Part shown: positions 20,458-29,115 of the stretch, in pieces
Layout: the number at the start of each line of letters is the position of its first letter
Numbering within the stretch: position 1 is the first letter of the stretch
DNA from: an uncultured Methylocystaceae bacterium
Lineage (GTDB): Bacteria > Pseudomonadota > Alphaproteobacteria > Rhizobiales > Beijerinckiaceae
Direction of reading: 5' to 3'
Assembly (NCBI GenBank): GCA_903870245.1
Contig: CAIQCB010000028.1
Coordinates: 62,001-126,000, forward strand
DNA: 64,000 bases
Notes under the pieces: generated by a model
Seen by the model: the letters and a program-made list of their open reading frames with translations, nothing else
Told to the model about the DNA's origin: nothing
Database searches by the model: none
Program-made: the position numbers and the translations under genes

Positions 20458-20472
20458 GTTCTTGCTGCGTTC
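20458..20472 (-). promoter_or_regulatory. LexA-binding SOS box
   Basis: GTTC-TTGCTGC-GTTC matches exactly the alphaproteobacterial LexA consensus GTTC-N7-GTTC. It lies 103 bp upstream of the lexA start, in the gap between lexA and the upstream alpha/beta hydrolase stop, and so most simply serves lexA autorepression. Confidence 0.8.
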
Positions 20473-20501
20473 CGCAAGTAGCAGCGCCGGAGGGGGGGAA
20501 G

Positions 20502-21386
20502 TCACCCGCACCCCTCCAGAAACGCTGCGATCCGATCCAGCGTCGGCGCGTCGAGCAGCAGCGGCGCATGGCCCTGTCCGGGCACGGTGAAGATCTGCAT
20601 CGCCGGCGCGCGCCGCTGCATCTCGGCGAGCGTGTCGAGCGATAACAAATCGGTGGTTTCGCCGCGTATGGCGAGCAGCGGCAATGACGCCAGCGCGGCG
20701 AATTCGTCCCAGAAGGTTTCGTATTCGGTATCGGTCGCAACGCTGTCGAGCGTGTGGGCGAGTTCGGGATCGTAACGCAGCACCACCTGACCGTCCTTCA
20801 TCTCGAAGGTCTGGCGGGCGTAGGTTTCCCAATCCTCCGCATCGACGCCGGCGAAGGTCTGGCCGGCGGAAAAACGCATCAGCGCCACGGCGTCGACCAT
20901 CGAGCGCAACGGCGGCATTTTCCCGACATAGCGCTTGATGCGCAGCAGACTTTCGTTCTCGATCTTCGGGCCGATGTCGTTGAGGATTGCGGCCCGCACC
21001 AGTCCGGGACGGGCGGCGGCGAGCCGCATGGCGTGCAGACCGCCGCGCGACGTGCCCAGAAACACGGCGGCGTCGAGGCCGGCGTCGGCTAAAACGCCGA
21101 GAATATCGCCCTGCTCCACATCAAGATCGTAATGGCTCCAGTCGGGATCCCAGTCGGAGCGTCCGCGCCCGCGATAGTCGAGCGCCAGCACGCGCCGGCC
21201 CTGCGCCAGCGCGCGGGCGGCGACGCGTTCGAAATCGTCGGCGGTGCGCGCGAGGCCGGGCAGACAGACCAGCGGCAGGCGCGCGGGATTCGCGCAGGCG
21301 TAATTGAGATAATGCAGGCGCAGCCCATCGCTGGCGCGAATATATCGATGCGCGGGCGCGGCGGGTTCGAGGGACTCTTTGGTCAT
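20502..21386 (-). CDS. Alpha/beta hydrolase
   Basis: The 294-residue protein is a cytosolic alpha/beta-hydrolase of the esterase/peroxidase-like class. Visible elements are the oxyanion region CLPGLARTADDF, the strand LDYRGRGRSD, the nucleophile elbow GTSRGG with Ser113, and a C-terminal GQGHAPLL giving the catalytic His (about residue 270). The substrate cannot be inferred. I start it at the ATG at 21386, which has a GGAG ribosome site at 6 nt; a longer frame to 21548 adds an Arg-rich stretch without homology. It is divergent from accA; its 3' end is about 30 bp from the lexA SOS box. Confidence 0.88.
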   Translation of the reverse strand: MTKESLEPAAPAHRYIRASDGLRLHYLNYACANPARLPLVCLPGLARTADDFERVAARALAQGRRVLALDYRGRGRSDWDPDWSHYDLDVEQGDILGVLADAGLDAAVFLGTSRGGLHAMRLAAARPGLVRAAILNDIGPKIENESLLRIKRYVGKMPPLRSMVDAVALMRFSAGQTFAGVDAEDWETYARQTFEMKDGQVVLRYDPELAHTLDSVATDTEYETFWDEFAALASLPLLAIRGETTDLLSLDTLAEMQRRAPAMQIFTVPGQGHAPLLLDAPTLDRIAAFLEGCG

Positions 21387-21592
21387 TGCGCGCTCCAGGC
21401 GGTTGGTTCGCCTGACCGCTTGCGGGATTTTTCGGCGAAAATCCAGCAGCGAGCGCTCTGCGCTCCCGACCCACCGGGCGGCGCGCGAATTCCAGTCGAT
21501 TTCCTTGACTTCGGCGCCGCGAGCGGCAAGGTTGCCCGCGGCCGGCAAGACGCCGCCCGACAGCCGCTTCGGCAGGAAAATCGTCCAGAATC

Positions 21593-22558
21593 ATGCGCTC
21601 CTATCTCGATTTCGAAAAATCTGTCGCCGAACTGGAAACGAAGGTCGAGGAACTGCGCGCGCTCGCCGAGAACGGCGAGGGAGTCTCCATCGGCGAGGAG
21701 CTGGCGAAGCTTCAGGCCAAGGCGGCCAAGGCGCTGGCCGATCTTTACGCCGCCCTGACGCCCTGGCAGAAAATTCAGGTCGCCCGGCATCCGCAACGCC
21801 CGCATTTCTCTGATTACATCAAGCGTCTCATCACCGATTTCACGCCGCTGGCCGGCGACCGGCTTTTTGGCGAGGACTCTGCGATCGTCGGCGGGTTCGG
21901 TCGCCTGAAGGGCGAGGCGGTGTGTCTGATCGGCCAGGAAAAGGGTTCGGACACGGCCAGCCGCCTGCATCACAATTTCGGAATGGCCCGGCCCGAGGGC
22001 TATCGCAAGGCGGTGCGGCTGATGTCGCTCGCCGACCGCTTCGGCCTGCCGGTCGTATCCCTGGTCGACACCGCCGGCGCCTTTCCCGGCATCGACGCCG
22101 AGGAGCGCGGACAGGCCGAGGCCATCGCCCGCTCCACCGACGCGGCGCTGTTGCTGGGCGTGCCAAATGTCGCGGTCGTAGTCGGCGAGGGCGGCTCGGG
22201 AGGCGCCATCGCCATCGCCGCCGCCAACCGCGTGCTGATGCTTGAGCACGCCGTCTACACTGTCGCCTCACCTGAGGCCTCCGCGTCGATCCTCTGGCGA
22301 GACGCCGCCAGAGCGCAGGACGCCGCCACCAGCATGAAGATCACGGCTCAGGATCTGCTGAAATTCGGCATCATCGATATGATCGTCGCCGAACCGCCCG
22401 GCGGCGCGCATCGCGATCCCGAAGCCGCTATGGACGCCGTGGGAGCCGCCATCGGCTCGGAACTTTCCGCCTTATCCGGCCTCTCGCGCGAGGCGATCCG
22501 GGATCAGCGCGCCACGAAAGTCCTCGCCATGGGCCGAAAGGTCGAGGAGAAACGTTAG
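21593..22558 (+). CDS. accA: Acetyl-CoA carboxylase carboxyltransferase subunit alpha
   Basis: AccA with AccD transfers a carboxyl group from biotin to acetyl-CoA to form malonyl-CoA, the first step of fatty acid synthesis. The 321-residue protein is typical and complete. It starts MRSYLDFEKSVAELE and has HPQRPHFSDYI, the substrate-binding FGMARPEGYRKA and GEGGSGGA. It is encoded alone, with no accD nearby, as is common in alphaproteobacteria. Downstream lies about 220 bp without a gene before the transpeptidase. Confidence 0.97.
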   Translation: MRSYLDFEKSVAELETKVEELRALAENGEGVSIGEELAKLQAKAAKALADLYAALTPWQKIQVARHPQRPHFSDYIKRLITDFTPLAGDRLFGEDSAIVGGFGRLKGEAVCLIGQEKGSDTASRLHHNFGMARPEGYRKAVRLMSLADRFGLPVVSLVDTAGAFPGIDAEERGQAEAIARSTDAALLLGVPNVAVVVGEGGSGGAIAIAAANRVLMLEHAVYTVASPEASASILWRDAARAQDAATSMKITAQDLLKFGIIDMIVAEPPGGAHRDPEAAMDAVGAAIGSELSALSGLSREAIRDQRATKVLAMGRKVEEKR

Positions 22559-22785
22559 ACTCTATTAAGCATAGCGTTGAAAAGTCGAACAATCGCGTCC
22601 GTTTCAGGCGCCCCGACATGTTCTTGACCCAATTGTCGCCTGTATAAATCCTTCAACGTTAGTGGCCTACAGGACGCTGCGCAGTAAGGATTGGGTTACC
22701 CGTCGCGCTGTAGAACGACGCTGGACATCGCCGGGCGCCTGACCTGAGAGGGCGCCAATACGGCAAGGCGCAAAGGGGCTTGCGC

Positions 22786-24150
22786 ATGATTCTTTCACGA
22801 CTGGAATTCCCAAGCATGGAATTATGGGGCAAGAAATTTTTCGACAAGGAATTATTCAGCAAGGATAGTTCCGGACTGGCGTTTTCAGGCCCGCGTTATT
22901 CGCGTCTTCGTCGCGCAGCAACGATCGCCGCATTGCTCACGCTCGCCGCCTGTCAGGGCGATTTCTCCAATCGCGCCGAAGCGCCGATCCCGCCACAGAC
23001 TATCGCGCTGATGAGCGAAAAGGGCGTCGATCCGGAATCGCCGACGCTGATCCGCGCCTACAAGAAAGAATCAGAACTCGAAATCTGGAAGATGCGGCCC
23101 GATGGCCGCTATGTGCATCTCAAGACATTCCCGATGTGCCGATGGTCCGGCCAGCTTGGTCCAAAGACGCGCGAAGGCGATCGGCAGGTGCCGGAAGGAT
23201 TTTATTCGATCACTCCGGGTCAGATGAACCCGAATTCGAATTATTACCTCTCATTCAATGTCGGCTATCCGAACCAGCTCGATCGCGCCCTTGGGCACAC
23301 CGGCGGGACGATCATGGTGCATGGCGCCTGCTCTTCGGCAGGATGCTTTTCGATGACCGATGCTCAGATCGCCGAAATTTACGCCATTGCGCGCACCTCC
23401 TTCGGCGGCGGCCAACGCGCCATCCAGATGCAGTCCTTCCCCTTTCGGATGACGCCGGAAAATCTCGCCAAACATCGGCTCGATCAGAACATGGCGTTCT
23501 GGAAGCAACTCAAGGAAGGCAATGACCACTTCGAGGTGACGCAGAAAGAACCGCGCGTGGCTTTCTGCGGCCGCCGTTACGTGTTCAACGCCACGCCCGG
23601 CGAGGGACAGAACATGGATGCGAACGGCGCCTGTCCGCCGCTCAAACGCAATCCGGACATCGCGCTCGCCGTGGCGGAAAAGTCCGATCAGGACAATCGC
23701 AAGGTCGCCGAACTCGCCGACAATGGCGTTAAACCGGTCCGTCTGGTTTATCAGGATGGCGGTCAGCACCCGAGCTTCGCGTCGCGCGTCGCCGAGGTCA
23801 GCCGTCCCGACACGCTGACGCCCCCGACGGAAATCGCGCTTGACGACCGCGCCACCAAAACCGCAGCGAGCGACAAGACCTTGAACAACAAGGCGACCGC
23901 CGCCAGCCAGCTCGCCGCGAAAGCGCCTGTGGTGTCGCCGGCGCTGGCCATGTCAGCGGCGGCGCATCACGCCGCCGAGACCCCCGACGCCGTGACGCGC
24001 GCGCTAGCGCCAGACACGCGCCGCGCAATGTCGGCCATCGCAGAGGACGTCGAAACGACCGGCTCGGTCAGGAAACCCGCCGTGAAACCTGCATCGAAAA
24101 AACCCGCGCCGACGGGCGCCAAAAACACCTCTTCAGACAAGGTCCGTTGA
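22786..24150 (+). CDS. L,D-transpeptidase family lipoprotein (YkuD fold)
   Basis: The catalytic domain shows the YkuD signature HGACSSAGCFSM, with His179 and nucleophile Cys187. Enzymes of this class make 3-3 peptidoglycan crosslinks or attach proteins to peptidoglycan; the sequence around YSITPGQMNPNSNYYLSF resembles the YafK/ErfK-like branch. A lipobox LAAC (Cys56) after a hydrophobic stretch predicts a lipoprotein. The first 40 residues before the signal helix are unusually long. The C-terminal third is a low-complexity Ala/Thr/Lys tail. ATG 22786 (454 residues) has an AAGGGG ribosome site at 7-8 nt; a TTG two codons earlier is less likely. Confidence 0.87.
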   Translation: MILSRLEFPSMELWGKKFFDKELFSKDSSGLAFSGPRYSRLRRAATIAALLTLAACQGDFSNRAEAPIPPQTIALMSEKGVDPESPTLIRAYKKESELEIWKMRPDGRYVHLKTFPMCRWSGQLGPKTREGDRQVPEGFYSITPGQMNPNSNYYLSFNVGYPNQLDRALGHTGGTIMVHGACSSAGCFSMTDAQIAEIYAIARTSFGGGQRAIQMQSFPFRMTPENLAKHRLDQNMAFWKQLKEGNDHFEVTQKEPRVAFCGRRYVFNATPGEGQNMDANGACPPLKRNPDIALAVAEKSDQDNRKVAELADNGVKPVRLVYQDGGQHPSFASRVAEVSRPDTLTPPTEIALDDRATKTAASDKTLNNKATAASQLAAKAPVVSPALAMSAAAHHAAETPDAVTRALAPDTRRAMSAIAEDVETTGSVRKPAVKPASKKPAPTGAKNTSSDKVR

Positions 24151-24276
24151 GAGGCAAGCGAGGCCGGCGTTTCAGTCAATCCTGAGCGTCACGGAGAGGC
24201 GAAACAACAGAGCCGGCAGACCAAACAAATTTTTTAGTCTTTCCTGAACTCTCATCGTCCGAGACGTGTCGAGGCC

Positions 24277-25575
24277 ATGCACATGTATGACATGCTCCCC
24301 GACGAACTGATCTGGCGTCTGTCCGTGGCGCTCGCGATTGGGCTGCTAATCGGTCTCGAACGCGGCTGGAAAGCGCGTGAGGCGGCTGAGGGCGAGCGCG
24401 CAGCCGGCGTGCGAACCCATGCGCTGGCTGGCCTGCTGGGCGGCGTGTGGGGCGCCATCGCCGCGCCCTGGGGCGGACAGGGCGCCATCGCGCTGGCGCT
24501 GGCCTTCATGGCCTTTGTGGCGGTGATTGCGCTGTTTCGTCTGCGCGAGATCGCCGCCGAACACATCTACGGCGCGACCACGCTTGTCGCCGCCATGCTC
24601 GCCTTTGCGCTGGGCGCTTTCGCCGTCGTGGGCGAACCCGTGCCGGCCATCGCCGGCGGCGTGGCGACCGCCGCCCTGCTCGCCGCCAAGACCGCGCTGC
24701 ACGCCTGGCTTCAGCGTTTGAGCTGGCCAGAATTGCGCTCGGGCCTCGTGCTGCTGGTCATGAGCTTTATCCTGCTGCCAGCGCTGCCGAACCATCCGGT
24801 CGATCCCTGGGGGGCGATCAATCCCTTCGCCCTCTGGCTGATGACGGTGCTGATCGCCGCCATCTCCTTTATCGGTTACGTCGCAGTCAGGGCGGTCGGC
24901 TATCGCCAGGGTCTCGCCGTCGCCGGTCTGGCGGGCGGACTCGCCTCCTCCACGGCCACAACGGCGGCCATGGCCCGGCTGGCGCCAGAGCATCCCGATC
25001 GGATTGGCGCGCTGGCCGGCGGCGCAGCTCTCGCCAATGCGGTCATGGCGCTGCGGGTGCTGGCGATCCTTGGTCTGATCAATCCTGAGCTGTCGCTGAG
25101 GCTGTTCGGGCCGCTGATTGGCGTCGGTCTGGTTTATCTGCTGGCCGGTGCGCTGCTGGTCCATTCCGATCCCGGCGGCGGCGAACACGCGGGGGAGGGT
25201 CCGCTGGTCGACAACCCGCTCGATCTGGCTATTGTCGTGAAATTCGGATTATTTCTGGCGCTAGTCATGGCGTTGTCGCGGCTCGCGACGCATTTCGCCG
25301 GGCCGGCCGGCGTCTACGCCGTCGCACTCTTCTCCGGAATGGCTGACGTGGACGCCATTGCCCTCGCAATGGGCCGTCAGGGCGCTGCTGAAATCGGCAT
25401 GCAGGCGGCAGGAGTCGCAGTTCTGCTTGCGGTCGCGTCCAATACGGTGGTCAAGACCACGATGGGGTGGATGCTGGGCGGGCGGGCGCTGGGCGCGCGC
25501 CTCGCTCTTGCTTCTACTCTGGCGATGATTGCGGGCGGACTGATGTTGCGTGTGAGCCACGGGTTCCCGGGTTAG
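24277..25575 (+). CDS. MgtC/SapB and DUF4010 membrane protein
   Basis: This 432-residue integral membrane protein has an N-terminal MgtC/SapB-like domain (ALAIGLLIGLERGW near residues 11-27, then GVRTHALAGLLGG) and a C-terminal DUF4010 domain with several more helices, around 11 in all. The function of the family is unresolved; MgtC itself affects magnesium and ATPase homeostasis, which should not be transferred to this fusion without evidence. It ends 14 bp before the convergent trxA stop. There is a second ATG two codons downstream (24283) with better spacing from a GAGG sequence. Confidence 0.88.
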   Translation: MHMYDMLPDELIWRLSVALAIGLLIGLERGWKAREAAEGERAAGVRTHALAGLLGGVWGAIAAPWGGQGAIALALAFMAFVAVIALFRLREIAAEHIYGATTLVAAMLAFALGAFAVVGEPVPAIAGGVATAALLAAKTALHAWLQRLSWPELRSGLVLLVMSFILLPALPNHPVDPWGAINPFALWLMTVLIAAISFIGYVAVRAVGYRQGLAVAGLAGGLASSTATTAAMARLAPEHPDRIGALAGGAALANAVMALRVLAILGLINPELSLRLFGPLIGVGLVYLLAGALLVHSDPGGGEHAGEGPLVDNPLDLAIVVKFGLFLALVMALSRLATHFAGPAGVYAVALFSGMADVDAIALAMGRQGAAEIGMQAAGVAVLLAVASNTVVKTTMGWMLGGRALGARLALASTLAMIAGGLMLRVSHGFPG

Positions 25576-25589
25576 CCGGGTTCCTATCC

Positions 25590-25934
25590 CTAAGCGGGTT
25601 TCGGCTCTGCGCTGACGGCGCCGGAGATCCACTTCGACAACTCGCCCTTTGGCGCCGCGCCGACTTTCTGCGCCGCCGCCATGCCGTCCTTGAAGACGAT
25701 CAGCGTCGGGATCGAACGAACGCCAAGTTTGCCTGCGACGGCGGGATTCTCGTCGATGTTGAGCTTGACGATTTTGACCTTGTCCTTGAGCTCTGCGGCG
25801 ATCTCCTCAAGCGCGGGCGCAATCATCCGGCAGGGGCCGCACCACTCGGCCCAGAAATCGACAACGACCGGCAGGGACGATTTCAACACTTCCTGTTCGA
25901 AAGTGGCGTCTGTGATTTTTTGCGTCGCGGACAT
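25590..25934 (-). CDS. trxA: Thioredoxin
   Basis: This 114-residue thioredoxin has the active site WCGPC (around residues 32-36), the cis-proline region [12 protein letters not shown] and normal length. It reduces disulfides in the cytosol, receiving electrons from thioredoxin reductase. The ATG at 25934 gives [13 protein letters not shown]; longer frames upstream are not homologous. A TTGACG-17-TACCTT promoter lies upstream (25980-26008). Unlike many alphaproteobacteria, addA is not immediately upstream; about 600 bp of noncoding sequence separates it from pccB. Confidence 0.96.
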   Translation of the reverse strand: MSATQKITDATFEQEVLKSSLPVVVDFWAEWCGPCRMIAPALEEIAAELKDKVKIVKLNIDENPAVAGKLGVRSIPTLIVFKDGMAAAQKVGAAPKGELSKWISGAVSAEPKPA

Positions 25935-25979
25935 ATAGGACCTTTCATACAGGCCCGATGATCGGACCGGTCTTGGCGG

Positions 25980-26008
25980 AAGGTAGGAAGCGCTCGCACT
26001 AACGTCAA
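25980..26008 (-). promoter_or_regulatory. Probable sigma-70 promoter of trxA
   Basis: Reading the minus strand, TTGACG (26008-26003) and TACCTT (25985-25980) are separated by exactly 17 bp, 46 bp upstream of the trxA start codon. It is downstream of the terminator at 26092-26138, so trxA would be insulated from upstream transcription. Confidence 0.6.
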
Positions 26009-26091
26009 GGCAAAGCCAACAAGGCGGCGGCAGGCGGATGTTGATAGCTCGCTCCGCGAACCTAGAGCGGGAAACAAACACAAAGAGCAGA

Positions 26092-26138
26092 CAAAAAACA
26101 CAAAGAGCGGGTGCGGCCACGCCGCTCCCCGCTCTTTG
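26092..26138 (-). terminator. Strong intrinsic terminator in the trxA-pccB gap
   Basis: CAAAGAGCGGG (26101-26111) pairs perfectly with CCCGCTCTTTG (26128-26138), with an inner GCGGC/GCCGC stem around a CAC loop. On the minus strand the stem is followed by a U-rich run with six consecutive U. A shortened copy of the stem arm and tail (AAACACAAAGAGC at 26076-26088 and 26096-26108, period 20) follows. It lies well downstream of pccB, which has its own candidate terminator at 26433-26462. Confidence 0.75.
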
Positions 26139-26432
26139 GCACCCTGTCCTTAACCGGAACCGAAAAAATCAAAGGTTTTCACCCCGATTTTCTCTCGCAT
26201 ACGTTCATTGATCGAACTGTTTTGCGAGATGCGGTCTGTCCGGCGTCCTCCCCGACTTGGACCGTTGCCGGGATACATGAGCCGAAACGCATGAGCGCTT
26301 GAGCCTTCCCTTCAACCTGGCATGATGGAAATTATGTCACAATTTGGAATTTGTCACCCGCAAAGATGCAATTTGATGAAAATTTGGTCCATTGCGCCGT
26401 TATTCCCGGCATAATTTTACGCTCGCTCTTTT
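26139..26432. other. Noncoding interval between two minus-strand terminators
   Basis: No convincing protein gene is seen. The interval is more AT-rich than its surroundings and contains four AATTTG motifs around 26340-26385. Read on the minus strand it includes GTGACA and CATAAT boxes and ends at the strong terminator, so it could encode a small RNA or a leader. A 16-codon minus-strand frame ([16 protein letters not shown]) stops 14 nt before that terminator but has no ribosome site. Confidence 0.4.
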
Positions 26433-26462
26433 CAATAAAAAGAACAAAAGCGCCCCCGGCGC
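26433..26462 (-). terminator. Candidate intrinsic terminator of pccB
   Basis: GCGCC/GGCGC (26450-26462) forms a short stem with a 3-nt loop. On the minus strand it is followed by a U-rich tract of about 16 nt. It lies about 70 bp after the pccB stop codon. Confidence 0.55.
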
Positions 26463-26530
26463 CGTCGCGCCATTACGACGGCCCGAGCGTGTCCCTGTTT
26501 GGCAGGTCCCGATGCTGCGGCGGGCTCTGT

Positions 26531-28066
26531 TTAAAGCGGAATATTGTCGTGCTTCTTCCAGGGGTTTTCGAGTTCCTTGTGGCGTAGCAACGCCAGCGCG
26601 CGCGCAATTCTCTTGCGCGTGGTGCTCGGGGCGATCACCTCATCGATATAGCCGCGCTCCGCCGCTACAAACGGCGAGAGGAAGCGATCCTCATATTCCT
26701 TCGTGCGGTGGGCGATTTTATCCGGATCGCCATTGTCGGCGCGGAAAATGATCTCGACCGCGCCCTTGGCGCCCATCACCGCGATCTGCGCGGATGGCCA
26801 TGCGTAGTTTACGTCGCCACGCAAATGTTTCGACGACATCACGACATAGGCGCCGCCAAACGCCTTGCGCGTAATCAGCGTTACTTTCGGAACCGTCGCC
26901 TCGGCGTAGGCGTAAAGCAGTTTTGCGCCGTGCTTGATCAGTCCGCCATATTCCTGCGCCGTGCCCGGCAGGAAACCCGGAACGTCGACGAAGGTGACAA
27001 TCGGTATATTGAAGCAGTCGCAGAAGCGCACGAAACGCGCCGCTTTTTTAGACGCATCGATATCAAGCACGCCGGCGAGCACCATCGGCTGGTTAGCGAC
27101 AAAACCGACCGTGCGCCCTTCAATGCGGCCAAAGCCGATGACGATGTTCCTGGCGTGCGCCTCCTGAAGCTCGAAGAAGTCGCCCTCATCGACGACCTTC
27201 AGGATCAGTTCTTTAATGTCGTATGGTTTGTTGGGATTATCCGGAATCAGCGTATCAAGCGCAGGGTCGAGACGCTCGACGTCGTCGAAGCTCGGCCATT
27301 CCGGCGGCTCCTCAGTGTTGGAAGACGGCAGGAAATCGATCAGCCGGCGCATTTGCAGCAACGCTTCGACATCATTGTCGTAGCCACGATCCGCAATCGA
27401 ACTTTTGGTCGTATGCACCGAGGCGCCGCCCAACTCCTCCGCCGTCACGGTTTCATTGGTGACGGTCTTTACGACCTCTGGACCAGTAACGAACATATAA
27501 CTCGTGTCGCGCACCATAAAGATGAAGTCGGTCATCGACGGCGAGTAGACGTCGCCGCCGGCGCAGGGTCCCATGATCAGCGAAATTTGCGGGATCACGC
27601 CCGATGCCTGCACATTGCGCTGGAAAACATCGCCATAACCGCCAAGCGCGGCGACGCCCTCCTGAATGCGCGCGCCGCCGGCGTCGAAGAGACCAATGAT
27701 CGGCGCACGATTTTTCAACGCCATATCCTGGAGTTTGGTGATCTTCTGCGCATGCGTTTCGGAAAGCGATCCGCCAAATACTGTGAAATCCTTGGCGAAA
27801 ACAAACACGGCCCGGCCATTGACAGTGCCCCAGCCTGTCACAACGCCGTCGCCGGAGGTTTTCTCGCCCTGATCCATGCCGAAGTCCGTGCAGCGATGCG
27901 TCACGAACATGTCGAACTCTTCGAAAGAGCCCTGATCGAGCAGTAATTCGATGCGCTCGCGCGCGGTCAGCTTGCCCCGCGCATGCTGCGCCTCGATGCG
28001 CTTGTGACCGCCGCCCAGTCGCGCCGAACCGCGACGTAGTTCAAGACCTTCGACAATGTGTTTCAT
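26531..28066 (-). CDS. pccB: Propionyl-CoA carboxylase beta subunit
   Basis: PccB is the carboxyltransferase that carboxylates propionyl-CoA to methylmalonyl-CoA, with biotin carried by the alpha subunit. The 511-residue protein is full length. It shows the crotonase-type halves, with [47 protein letters not shown] and [16 protein letters not shown] methylmalonyl-CoA decarboxylase or acyl-CoA carboxylase label is possible, but this length and sequence are typical of alphaproteobacterial PccB. pccA and mutAB are not in the window. The pathway use could be propionate oxidation or the ethylmalonyl-CoA pathway. Confidence 0.93.
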   Translation of the reverse strand: MKHIVEGLELRRGSARLGGGHKRIEAQHARGKLTARERIELLLDQGSFEEFDMFVTHRCTDFGMDQGEKTSGDGVVTGWGTVNGRAVFVFAKDFTVFGGSLSETHAQKITKLQDMALKNRAPIIGLFDAGGARIQEGVAALGGYGDVFQRNVQASGVIPQISLIMGPCAGGDVYSPSMTDFIFMVRDTSYMFVTGPEVVKTVTNETVTAEELGGASVHTTKSSIADRGYDNDVEALLQMRRLIDFLPSSNTEEPPEWPSFDDVERLDPALDTLIPDNPNKPYDIKELILKVVDEGDFFELQEAHARNIVIGFGRIEGRTVGFVANQPMVLAGVLDIDASKKAARFVRFCDCFNIPIVTFVDVPGFLPGTAQEYGGLIKHGAKLLYAYAEATVPKVTLITRKAFGGAYVVMSSKHLRGDVNYAWPSAQIAVMGAKGAVEIIFRADNGDPDKIAHRTKEYEDRFLSPFVAAERGYIDEVIAPSTTRKRIARALALLRHKELENPWKKHDNIPL

Positions 28067-28108
28067 AAAACCCGCCCTGTCGTTTTGGTGTTTCGCCGTT
28101 CGGCCTGT

Positions 28109-28825
28109 CTAAAGTTTGCGCGACGCGAGGCGCCAGCGCGCGATATCCGCACCCGTCAGCATGTAGAGCTGATCCGGCGATGTGCGCTCGGCAAGCGTCA
28201 CCAACTCCGTGCTGACGCCCATGTCGCGAGCGTATTCCGACAGCGTCGCGCGCATGCCGCCATCGTCGAGATTGCGTTCGCGAACAACGCCGCCCTCGGC
28301 GAGATCGAAGTTGGTCGAATAATTGAACATGCGATGCACGCCCACCTTGCTCCCCGACGGAACGACGCGCCGGGCCCCGCCCATCAGCGCATAGACGCAG
28401 GCGGAATAACATCTTCCCGAGGCCAGCGAGAGACCGCCACGGTCCGACTCGGCGGCTGGCCGCGCAACAACGACCGCCATGCCAAGACGGCGGATCGCTT
28501 TACCAAGCTCCATTGAGGCCACAACCTTGCCGCCCGGGGAGTCGAGAAGCACCACGCCGCGGATATTGCCGCCGCCAACGTTCTCGTTAACGAAGTTCAG
28601 GAAAGCGTCCGGCGTGTCGTCGTTGATCTCGCCCTGTACGGCGATGACGCGGGTCCCTGCCGCGCCGATCACACGGAAGTTCATTTCCTCAGCGCAAGCG
28701 GGCATACAGGCCGTTATGGCCATTGCGATGGCCAGACCCGCGCCCGCGATGAAAGCTCGAAAGGGCTTGTCAAAGATTTTTTGAGACGAAACGTCAATCA
28801 AGCGCAACCTGCACCCCCGGGCCAT
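28109..28825 (-). CDS. Exported SppA/ClpP-like protein (COG3904-type)
   Basis: The 238-residue protein has an N-terminal hydrophobic stretch (about 23-45) suggesting a signal peptide, with cleavage near ACAEE. The rest has a crotonase/ClpP-like pattern: VQGEI, VVLLDSPGGKVVASMELGKAIR (about 91-112), SGRCYSACVYALMGG (137-150) and VGVHRMF. Ser141 in CYSAC is placed like the nucleophile of SppA/ClpP peptidases, so it may be a periplasmic serine protease, but I see no proof of a dyad. The ATG at 28825 has an AGGGG site upstream. A longer frame to 29050 merely translates through the tRNA-Val gene and must be ignored. pccB follows after 42 bp. Confidence 0.75.
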   Translation of the reverse strand: MARGCRLRLIDVSSQKIFDKPFRAFIAGAGLAIAMAITACMPACAEEMNFRVIGAAGTRVIAVQGEINDDTPDAFLNFVNENVGGGNIRGVVLLDSPGGKVVASMELGKAIRRLGMAVVVARPAAESDRGGLSLASGRCYSACVYALMGGARRVVPSGSKVGVHRMFNYSTNFDLAEGGVVRERNLDDGGMRATLSEYARDMGVSTELVTLAERTSPDQLYMLTGADIARWRLASRKL

Positions 28826-28848
28826 CTGTCCGCCCCTGACGAAAATCA

Positions 28849-28924
28849 TGGTGGGCGGTGACGGGATCGAACCGCCGACCCTCTCGGTGTAAACGAGATG
28901 CTCTGCCAGCTGAGCTAACCGCCC
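28849..28924 (-). tRNA. tRNA-Val (anticodon TAC)
   Basis: A complete cloverleaf can be drawn: acceptor GGGCGGT/ACCGCCC, D arm GCTC/GAGC, anticodon stem TCTCG/CGAGA with loop TTTACAC (anticodon TAC, reading GUA and related Val codons), T arm with GGTTCGATCCC, and discriminator A. The CCA end is encoded (28851-28849). The start of the exported ClpP-like gene lies 23 bp beyond the CCA, so the two may share a transcript. Confidence 0.95.
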
Positions 28925-29050
28925 GCAGTCCTTGTGATCGCAACCGCAGCCCGGAAATTCTATTAGACACGACGGGTTCTGGACGCAAGCGCGGGCCGGG
29001 CCTCCGGCGGCGATTCCCCCGAAACCAGCCCGGATAAAACGCCCGGACAT

Positions 29051-29086
29051 AAAAAGGGCCGCCAGTCGCCCCCGGCGGCCCTTTTT
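29051..29086 (-). terminator. Intrinsic terminator of hupB (possibly bidirectional)
   Basis: AAAAAGGGCCGCC (from 29051) pairs with GGCGGCCCTTTTT (to 29086) around a 10-nt loop. The arms carry A- and T-runs, so it can work on either strand. It is 30 bp past the hupB stop codon and ahead of tRNA-Val. Confidence 0.85.
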
Positions 29087-29115
29087 GTCGAGCCGGCAAT
29101 CTGCCGGCGAAGAGA

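Noticed and set aside
26160-26210. A 16-codon Phe-containing leader peptide before the orphan terminator
   Set aside because: No ribosome site precedes it, and trxA is not an amino-acid biosynthesis gene; kept only as a remark.
26708-27946. A 412-codon open frame opposite pccB
   Set aside because: It is antisense to a complete pccB, without ribosome site or domain.
28849-29050. N-terminal extension of the ClpP-like protein
   Set aside because: This part translates the tRNA-Val gene; a good ATG with ribosome site lies downstream at 28825.
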